Shown piece after piece: positions 1 to 6,765 of a stretch of DNA of 11,429 nucleotides. The stretch's first letter is position 1. Every line of letters starts with the position of its first letter. Made by a program: the position numbers and the translations under genes. The stretch is taken from the NCBI GenBank assembly GCA_009602725.1, contig WELB01000233.1, forward strand, positions 107,001-118,429. The letters run 5' to 3'. The notes beneath the pieces are model-generated. The model saw only the letters and a list, made by a program, of their open reading frames with translations, ran no database searches and was not told where the DNA came from. The DNA comes from Spirogloea muscicola. Lineage: Eukaryota; Streptophyta; Zygnematophyceae; Spirogloeales; Spirogloeaceae.

Positions 1-1
1 G

Positions 2-1110
2 CGGGTGCATGTGGCACAGCTGCGCAAGTGGGGGTGGATGCACCACCTGGCACGGCATGCCGTCGCGTGCTTCCTGACTCGGGGCGACCTGGTGAGCTGA
101 TACCTTTCCTTGGACAGGTTGGCACCTAGTGAGCTGCCATTAGTCACTTAACTGTCAAAGTAGACCCCCACACATACAAGCTGCTTGCTGACTCACATGC
201 ACTCTCGGCGCAGTATGTGCATTGGGAGAAGGGACGGGACGTGTTTGACCGGCTGCTCATCGACGGCGACTGGAGCATTAACAATGGCAACTGGATGTGG
301 TTGTCCGCCTCCGCCTTCTTCCACCAGGTTCGTCTTCCTCGTCAGTTGTCAATAGCTCCTGCATAAAACATATCAGTGCCGGTTGACATGCAACTGAAGG
401 AGCTGTTGCTACCGCACCACACAGTACCATCGCATCTACTCGCCGGTCACATTCGGGCAGAAGTACGACAAAGCTGGGAAATTCGTCAAGTTCTTCATTC
501 CTGTTCTCAAGGGTGAGCATCGCTTATCGAACCAGCGCTGCCTGCATTGTCCATGCTCATTGTTGGCCCCTGCGTGGCTGATGCCGAGCATGCCTGGCAG
601 ACATGCCGCCGCAGTACATATATGAGCCTTGGAAGGCGCCAATGGAGGTGCAGAAGAAGGCCAACTGCATCATCGGCAAGGACTACCCCCACCCAGGTCG
701 GGTGCTGCAAAGACTCATAGATTGGAAGGCTAAAATGCAGGCAGAAGCTATTGAGCTCAAGCTTACTTGATGTTTACTTGTACAGTTGTGCGAGTAGTGA
801 TGATGCTGTGGGGTTGTTTGTGCAAATCCATTATGCAGTGGTAGACCATGGTGAGGCGAATAAGAAATGCCGGGACCGGATGGCAGCAGCATACAAGTTG
901 AACAAGGAAACGAAGAATGCGCCGTCTGAGGAGCAGCTGCTGGCGCTGCGGCACGGGCTGGACGATGACCCCGACGAGGACCCAAAGGAGAATGCGCGCG
1001 AGGGCGTCGACCGGCGACCTCCCCGCCGCTCGGCGCAAGTCCCCGGCAGGGACATGAGCAAGGACAAGGGGGACAAGAAGCGCCAGCGGCGACTGACGGA
1101 CTATGGCTGA
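2..1110 (+). CDS. Animal-type cryptochrome / (6-4) photolyase, C-terminal part (5' end outside window)
   Basis: FAD-binding C-terminal half of a cryptochrome/photolyase of the animal/(6-4) class, which repairs (6-4) photoproducts with blue light and in green algae can also act as a photoreceptor. Exons: up to 91, 214-327, 425-512, 601-696, 839-1110; all introns are GT-AG and the phases join without a break. The first exon probably begins at 20 after a CAG acceptor, although the frame is open from base 2. Visible family blocks: [64 protein letters not shown] and [14 protein letters not shown]. Two histidines (codons at 44 and 56) sit where (6-4) photolyases keep the His pair that protonates the lesion, so repair activity is plausible. 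The last ~60 residues are family-variable: an acidic run (DDDPDEDP) then a Lys/Arg-rich end (KKRQRR) resembling a nuclear localisation signal. Cryptochrome versus pure photolyase cannot be settled from this part. Confidence 0.92.
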
Positions 1111-1123
1111 GGATGAATTGCTG

Positions 1124-1166
1124 CATGACAGTGATTGTCCTGCCCTCATGACAGTGATTCTCCTGC
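1124..1166 (+). repeat. Near-perfect 20-bp direct repeat in the cryptochrome 3' UTR
   Basis: A 20-base unit at 1124-1143 recurs at 1147-1166 with one G/C difference, a 23-base period. It starts 14 bases after the stop codon, before the UGUAA signal. Likely a small tandem duplication; no function can be assigned. Confidence 0.75.
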
Positions 1167-1197
1167 TCTATTGCTCCACTCAGCTCTACATAGATAT

Positions 1198-1202
1198 TGT
1201 AA
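1198..1202 (+). promoter_or_regulatory. Probable poly(A) signal UGUAA of the cryptochrome gene
   Basis: TGTAA lies 88 bases after the cryptochrome stop codon. UGUAA is the usual poly(A) signal in chlorophyte nuclear genes and the distance suits a short 3' UTR. Position and motif are seen; use is inferred. Confidence 0.5.
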
Positions 1203-1771
1203 TTAGTGCGTTTGTGTGTGTCTGGCTGTGGCTGCGGAGGCACTAGCTAGTCGCCATGCTCTCTCTTCTTCTTCTTGGAACCTTTTTGCCTACTCGTCTG
1301 GTTGCTTCATGGCCTCTGCATGCGGTCGTAAATGTTGGGGGCGATGCGTGGAAGTCAGGATGGCATGACGGAGCCAGGCTTACGTAGGGTGGTGGTGACC
1401 CTGTGATGGCAAGTGCACAACATGTTGTGGGGCCATGGAGTGCAACCAAGTCGCGAGACTCGGTCAAGATTATTTTGCATCACGTCCATCAAGCCCAAGG
1501 CAGATCGAGGAGTAGACACACAACAATGTAGCCACGACGCTGCGCAGTCTTAATGATCAGTCAGTGGCTGGCTCCTACATTGAGAAAGGGCACCAACAGG
1601 CGGCAGCGTCAAGTATGTTACGGCTAGGTCAGAGGGTTGGAAGGGGCTGGAAGCTGGAAAATGCGCGATGGCAGCCAGGGCATGGCTAGGGCTTAAGCTG
1701 CTTGGAAGCCAGGGGCCAGTGTTCCGCTGCCAGGGGTTCAGCAGCAGCGGCCACTCCCCCGCGCGGCCGCC
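1203..1771. other. Intergenic: end of cryptochrome transcript and RRP41 upstream region
   Basis: No open frame on either strand resembles a known protein. The stretch contains the end of the cryptochrome transcript and the promoter and 5' UTR of RRP41. I see no TATA box or other clear promoter motif. GC content rises sharply toward the RRP41 start, which has a strong initiation context (GCCGCCATGG). Confidence 0.6.
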
Positions 1772-3998
1772 ATGGAGTTCGTGAGCCCCGAGGGCCTGCG
1801 CCTGGACGGCCGCCGGCCCCGCGAGCTCCGCCAGCTCCGCTGCGAGGCCGGCGTCCTGCCCCACGCCGACGGGTGCGCCTCCGCCGCCGCTGCCGCCGCC
1901 GCCCGAAACCCAAACCCTAATCCCTAACCTGAATCCCAAACCCCGGCGGCCTCACGAGCTCGCCCCATTCTCCGCCGCAGCTCGGCGTCGTTCGAGATGG
2001 GCAATACCAAGGTCGTGGCTGCCGTCTTCGGGCCTCACGAGGTATCGGGCGCCCACCGCCCGCGGCTGCTGCTCCGCGGCCTCCTCTGCCGTCTGGTCTG
2101 CGCCGCTGCCAACGGCACCAGCGCTAGCGGCGGCGGCGCGACGTGCTGCTGACCCGTGCTTACTGAGCTAGTCAGTGGCTAATGTACGTCACTATATGTG
2201 CTTGCCGTTGTACTTGGCACTTAGGCCTTCCATCATCTCACGCAAGTTCCTCTCTCCTCGCAGGTCACCAACCGCAGCCAAAGCCTGCACGACCGCGCAC
2301 TTGTGAGTGTCGACACTTCACAAGTTGAAGCTTACAAGCCGAACAGAACCATTTCCCAAGTAAAACCGCCATTTCCCGGATAGCCTGGATGCTGAGCCCG
2401 TTCCTGCAGCCTCGAGAGCTGGCGCCCCCGGACAGTCTGCAGCAGTAGCGATGCAGATAGCGATCGGCTCTGCTTGCCAGCATCGGCCACTTGGTCCAGT
2501 CGATGGTGGCCCGCCTGATTCCGCCAGCCTGCAGGTCAAGTGCGAGTACAGCATGGCGGTGTTCAGCACTGGCGAGCGGCGGCGGCGGCCCAAGGGCGAC
2601 AGGTTATTGCTGCTAGCTTGCGTCGCCGCTGCTCCGGCCTGCTCTGCAATGCTCAGACTGTAACCACTGTATCCACAGTTCGACCCTGAACCCTAAACCG
2701 AAACCCTAAGCCCTTGATATTGTTGCTACATCAGGCGGTCCACAGAAATATCGCTGGTCATTGGCCAGACCATCGAGTCAGCCATCTTGGGCACCCTCCT
2801 TCCACAGACTCAGGTGCGTGAGTTGGCCATTGCACCTCTTGCAAAGTACTTCAAAGAGACATCGGTTGGTGAGACTGTGCAGCAGCTTCGAGAGGCTGCA
2901 GATCCCTGATAAAGTTGCTCCAGTTATTTGCGCAGATCGACATCTTCGTGCAAGTCATCCAAGCGGATGGAGGTAATTAATTGCTGGGCGGATGATGCGC
3001 CCCACGGCGACGATCTGCCAAGAGCGGCAGGGGGCGCACACAAACTTGGCCAAAAACACTTGGATGGGCTGTGGAGCCCGCAGGAACGCGGTGCGCGGCG
3101 CTCAATGCGGCCTCCCTGGCTATCGCCGATGCTGGCATCCCCATGCGTGACATGGTCGCCGCTTGCGCCGCTGGCTACCTCGATGGCACGCCACTTCTGG
3201 GTGAACCATGCGCGCATGCCCCAGCTCTTCAATGGTCAATACTCAAACATTGACAGCAGGTGCGAAGGAGAGGCAGGTGATCGCATCTGCTTTTCGTGGC
3301 TCGCCCTCTGCAGATTTGAATTATCTGGAGGATGCCGGAGGTGGCCCCGACTTGACAGTCGGGCTGCATCCGAGCTCGTCAAATATCCTGCTACTCCAGG
3401 TTCGTGCACGTGATATCAACGGCCTGAATTGTTGATGCATGTGGTGATTGACGGCCAGAGCCGATGATCACGTCCTGTCTTTGCTTCGCCCTTCAAAGGT
3501 CCCCTGAGTCTTGGCCAGGGTAGATAGCAGCAGTATATCTAAGGTCCATAATATTGCGCCCTGCATTGACTCCATAATATTGCGCCCTGCATTGACTCCA
3601 GAAAGTAATAGTGCCAGGCAACTTGTTTGCAGATGGACTCAAAGCTGGCCTTGGACCTCTTTGAGAAGGTGCTGGAGCTTGCAATTCTGGGTTGCAAAGC
3701 CGTCGCCGCCCACATGCGCGAGGTAGGGACTTGGAGAGTGCAACAACGGTTTGCAGCTGCAGACCCAGTGGTTGCCATTGGCAGCCTTGCAAGGCTGTTT
3801 GGCACAGCGACGCTGTTGGCACAGGGATTTTACACACTCAAGTTGTGCAACAACCACACATACACTCTCACTATGTGGTCTTGAACTCGCAGGAACGTTA
3901 GACCCAAGAACTTGACAATCAACTTCTGTCGTGATCTGCAGGCGATGTTGGAACGTACGCAGCAGCTGGCAGCTGTGCGGGGCTCCCTCCGATTGTAA
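1772..3998 (+). CDS. RRP41: Exosome complex ring subunit RRP41 (RNase PH-like), complete, ten exons
   Basis: Subunit of the hexameric RNase PH-type ring of the RNA exosome, acting in nuclear and cytoplasmic 3'-5' RNA processing and decay. Exons: 1772-1872, 1981-2041, 2264-2302, 2535-2602, 2735-2813, 2936-2972, 3084-3200, 3314-3399, 3633-3722, 3942-3998. All introns are GT-AG; the exons sum to 735 bases, 244 codons plus TAA, against 245 residues in the human protein. Family blocks in order: [11 protein letters not shown] (~9-20), [15 protein letters not shown] (40-54), [21 protein letters not shown] (70-90), [15 protein letters not shown] (117-131), [52 protein letters not shown] (168 on). Arg131 of the GGTR loop and Asp168/Asp174 of DLNYLED match the phosphate-binding and catalytic positions of archaeal and plant RRP41; human RRP41 has changed the Arg and the second acidic residue. 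The start has an ideal context and gives the family N-terminus. The 3' half is less GC-rich than exons 1-4. Confidence 0.96.
1906..1944 (+). repeat. Telomere-like CCCTAAA-type degenerate tract in RRP41 intron 1
   Basis: About five degenerate units of the plant/green-algal telomere motif (CCCTAAA and variants such as CCCTAAT, CCCTAAC) occur just after a GCC-rich stretch inside intron 1 (1873-1980). The C-rich strand is the sense strand. The CTAAC and CTGAAT words here could serve as branch points, being ~40-55 bases before the acceptor. Confidence 0.75.
2683..2713 (+). repeat. Telomere-like CCCTAAA-type tract in RRP41 intron 4
   Basis: Four degenerate units (ACCCTGA, ACCCTAA, ACCGAA, ACCCTAA) sit inside intron 4 (2603-2734), ending 21 bases before the acceptor. 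The sense strand is again the C-rich one. The last CCTAAG is at a normal branch-point distance. Confidence 0.72.
3545..3600 (+). repeat. Perfect 26-bp tandem duplication in RRP41 intron 8
   Basis: A 26-base unit at 3545-3570 is repeated without mismatch at 3571-3596, followed by the first four bases of a third copy. It lies in intron 8 (3400-3632), 33 bases before the acceptor. Absence of mismatches suggests a recent slippage event or a collapsed minisatellite. Confidence 0.9.
3994..3998 (+). promoter_or_regulatory. UGUAA overlapping the RRP41 stop codon
   Basis: The final codons TTG TAA create the chlorophyte poly(A) signal TGTAA. I found no other TGTAA on the + strand between here and ECH1. 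Whether it directs cleavage is unknown; a chance match is quite possible. Confidence 0.3.
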
Positions 3999-4268
3999 CG
4001 AAGGATTGTCCCACTAGTCCCGCCATTTGCCACTACAAACCAAGATAACTGCAGACCCCTCTGGCTGGAGCTGGCCAAGTCGAGGACGGGGAAATCAGAA
4101 TTGGATAGCCTGCAGCTTAGAGGTGCAGAGCAGGTCACACAAACTCAGCAGATACTATATTCGGCCAGGTCAGCTAGTGTTGAACCTCTCCCTCCTTGGC
4201 TGCTGTCATTGAAGGAAAGCTTGCCTTCAGCTCACGGCACACAGTATAGAATCCGGAGTGAAGAATGA
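3999..4268 (+). other. Open stretch of 89 sense codons in frame after the RRP41 stop, ending in TGA
   Basis: The frame of RRP41 stays open from the codon after TAA to a TGA at 4266-4268. The translated tail has no similarity I recognise (it includes WLELAKSRTGKSELDSL and PPWLLSLKESLPSAHG). The complete RRP41 length is already reached at the TAA, so this is most likely 3' UTR that is open by chance; readthrough or an alternative exon is the less likely reading. Confidence 0.3.
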
Positions 4269-5049
4269 GAATAACAAGGGCCTTCGCTGAAAAATGAGCA
4301 GCCCAGTAACTTGTCACGGCTCTTGAGACGAGTGGCTCCTTTGAGGCTGCACTTGCCAGGAGGAAGAATGGGCCATCTATGTATTGGCGAAAAGCTCGCC
4401 CAAGTTTAGAAGGTGGCTGGGAAAGGCCAGCCCAAAATGGATGACAAGGTCCAAAGAGCCAAAAGCCGAGAAGCGCCTAAACCCACACAGCTAGACACGA
4501 GACTATCGCAGAGGGAAGCTTAGTAATACGAGTGAGCAGCAGCAAGTGGGAGTAACTCGCAGCTGGGAAAGAGGCACCCCACCTAGACCCAGATGCAGCA
4601 GCCATAGCGCGGCCTGCTCGCAAATGGACTGCGTGAGCCAGGGAGCGCTGGAAAGAGACAGACAGCCGCATACGGAAGACCTGGGCATATTTGAGTTGAG
4701 AAGCTAATGTGGTTTGCTTGCGTGATAGCAATGAAGAGCTTCAAGCCACGGCAACCTGCTCCGTGCTGGTCAAGCATTGGACGCTTTTCACTTCTGGTGC
4801 TACCCTGTTTTGAAGCCTCTTCACAGTGAGAGCTACTTTGCAGCCGCCGGCTTGCTGACTGCAGAGGGCTGGCCCTTGCTGCTGGCACACGCTCTGTCAG
4901 CTCTTACCTTCTGCGAAGCCTCTCAGCACTTTTCTGGCCCCTCCGAATCACAGCCAGCGCCTTCACTGGAAGACTCCTCCTCTTTCTCTCAGCACGGAGG
5001 CCCACAAGGGTTCTGATACCTCGTCGACGAAGCAGTCCCCAGCCAGGAC
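4269..5049. other. Intergenic region between RRP41 and ECH1
   Basis: No gene recognised on either strand. Small open frames exist, for example on the - strand across 4477-4888, but none has family motifs or exon-like borders. It should hold the ECH1 promoter and 5' UTR; no clear TATA box or other element stands out. Confidence 0.55.
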
Positions 5050-5901
5050 ATGGCGGCTGCCGAGCTCGAGTTGCTCGAGTGGAACAGCGTGACCGTGTCG
5101 CGGCGCGGTGGGGGCGTGGGGCGGGTGACGCTGCGACGGCCCACAAGGGCAAACGCCATCGACGACGCCATGCTGCGCGAACTGCCGCAGGCCGTCGCGC
5201 ACCTGGACGCCTGCGGCGACGTGCGCGCCATCATCCTGGACGCAGCCGGGAGGAACTTCTGCAGCGGCATTGACTTGGGCAGCCTGGCCTCGCTCGGCGT
5301 CGCAGCAGCCGAGGCCGGCGGCGGCTGCCCGGGCCGCCAGCGCGAGGCGCTGCGACGCCAGATCCTGGCCATGCAAGCTAGCGCGACGTGCTTCGAGGCC
5401 TGCCGCAAGCCGGTGGTCGCCGCCATCCAGGGCGCCTGCGTCGGTGGCGGCGTCGACCTCGTCACCGCCTGCGACCTGAGGTACTGCACTTCCGACGCAA
5501 GCTTCGCCGTCAAGGAGGTGGACTTGGGCATCACCGCGGACCTGGGCACGCTGCAGCGCCTGCCACGGCTGATCGGCGACGGCGCGGCGCGGGAGCTGGC
5601 CCTCACGGCCAGGACCATCGACGCCGCCGAGGCCCACCGCCTGGGCCTCGTCCACGGCGTGCATGCGAGCGCGGCGGAGCTCGCGACGGCGGAGGACGCC
5701 GTGGCGCAGTCGCTGGCGGCCAAGTCCCCGCTGGCCATCGCCGGCACCAAGGCCGTGCTGCTCCACGCCCGAGACCACAGCGTCGCCGACGGCCTCGACT
5801 ACGCCGCCACTTGGAACGCTGCCATGCTCGCGTCCAGCGACCTTGACGAGATTCTGCGCGCCCGGCAGACACAGCGACCACCGACGTTCGCCAAGCTCTG
5901 A
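5050..5901 (+). CDS. ECH1: Peroxisomal delta(3,5)-delta(2,4)-dienoyl-CoA isomerase, ECH1 type (crotonase fold)
   Basis: Shifts 3,5-dienoyl-CoA to 2,4-dienoyl-CoA in beta-oxidation of unsaturated fatty acids with odd-position double bonds. A single uninterrupted frame of 283 residues, close to the mature family length. Crotonase blocks: NFCSGIDL (69-76, oxyanion-hole strand), GACVGGGVDLVTACDLRYC (128-146), KEVDLGITADLGTLQRLP (155-172), KSPLAIAGTKAVLL (225-238) and RDHSVADGLDYAATWNAAML (241-260). Asp136, Glu156 and Asp164 have the 20- and 8-residue spacing of the three acidic catalytic residues in rat ECH1 (Asp176, Glu196, Asp204); the last Asp separates dienoyl isomerases from plain enoyl hydratases. 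The protein ends in AKL, a type 1 peroxisomal targeting signal. Start context CAGGACATGG is good. Intronless and strongly GC-ending codons, unlike its intron-rich neighbours; this could mean retroposition, bacterial ancestry or simply intron loss. Converges with eEFSec. Confidence 0.93.
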   Translation: MAAAELELLEWNSVTVSRRGGGVGRVTLRRPTRANAIDDAMLRELPQAVAHLDACGDVRAIILDAAGRNFCSGIDLGSLASLGVAAAEAGGGCPGRQREALRRQILAMQASATCFEACRKPVVAAIQGACVGGGVDLVTACDLRYCTSDASFAVKEVDLGITADLGTLQRLPRLIGDGAARELALTARTIDAAEAHRLGLVHGVHASAAELATAEDAVAQSLAAKSPLAIAGTKAVLLHARDHSVADGLDYAATWNAAMLASSDLDEILRARQTQRPPTFAKL

Positions 5902-6765
5902 TGCAGTGCCCCCAATCCTGTACTAAAGCAGCCACATAGACTGGAGCCAGCCCACACAACTAACTCAGTAGCCCTTCATCAGGCGACCATCCTACCCACA
6001 TTCTGCTTGACGACCTTCTCATCGCCAAGCGGGCTTGAGACTTGTGCTTCTGTCCAATGTGCTCGTGTACAAAGGTTGTCATGTATTCTAGCTCTGTCAT
6101 GTTTTCTTAGACTTGCCCGGCACCTTCAGGGAGCAGTGGCTCCTGACCCTCAGTGAGCGCTGCAGGCCGCCTCCTTCGGTCAGATGCTGGAAGGGCGGCA
6201 ACCAGCGTCAGTGTTGGTGATTACCCTGCCACCTCCAGCTTGCTGAGATAAATCCCACTGCACAGACCGCCGGCCTCTTTACACCTGCCTCGCTGTTCAG
6301 CACTTGCTGACATTTGTGCATTCCTCGTGGTTATTCCCCATTCTCGACCCTCCCTAGATGGCCAGCCTTTTCAACCATTGGCTCAAAGGAGCCAGTGAGG
6401 GGCCGGCTCTGATTGCAGCCAGCTGCCCCCTTTCCTGGTGAGCTCTTCTTCCAGCCACTTTCCTGGCAAATGCCAGCGATATCAATATGAGCACTGTTTC
6501 ATTTCGAAAGACTGCGGCAGTATGTGTAGCACTGCAACGGGAGTGTACATGCTTTCACTTTCCAAGACAACGGTGGGCGTAGCGCAGACAATAGCAGGAT
6601 TCGCCAATTGTGAAGCTACAAGAAGTGACACCCACTTGTCGGTAAACTGACCGTTGGTAAACCCTAAACATCTGAAAGATTCACCGACCAGGCATCTAAT
6701 GTGGCCAAACAGCCCGAAAGAGTACTGACAATGAGATAGCGATCGTCATCAATAAGTGACATCCT
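5902..6765. other. Convergent 3' region between ECH1 and eEFSec
   Basis: Holds both 3' UTRs. No coding family recognised; the 70-codon frame at 6438-6650 (+) shows no motif. On the - strand a TGTAA (plus-strand TTACA at 6279-6283) could be the eEFSec poly(A) signal, which would give a ~490-base 3' UTR. I see no + strand TGTAA for ECH1. One isolated telomere-like word (AAACCCTAAAC, near 6660) lies next to the eEFSec stop. Confidence 0.5.

Noticed and set aside
683-1243. 186-codon - strand frame over the cryptochrome last exon
   Set aside because: It is antisense to a clearly conserved exon, low-complexity, and lacks family similarity.
1881-1905. GCC-rich run in RRP41 intron 1 read as coding
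   Set aside because: It follows the GT donor at 1873 and the exon-2 join is exact (HADG to [10 protein letters not shown]), so it is intronic.
3425-3510. Possible C/D box snoRNA in RRP41 intron 8 (TTGATG and CTGA words ~70 bases apart)
   Set aside because: The C box does not match RUGAUGA and the flanks do not form a terminal stem.
4260-4340. ATGA/AA/GA words that might mark a SECIS element downstream of RRP41
   Set aside because: No helix pairs the required quartet positions, and RRP41 has no in-frame UGA.
4963-5778. Two long - strand open frames (271 and 253 codons) opposite ECH1
   Set aside because: They mirror the GC-rich ECH1 coding strand, have compositionally biased translations and no recognisable motif.
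6438-6650. 70-codon + strand frame between ECH1 and eEFSec
   Set aside because: No motif, no exon-like borders, and length within chance expectation.
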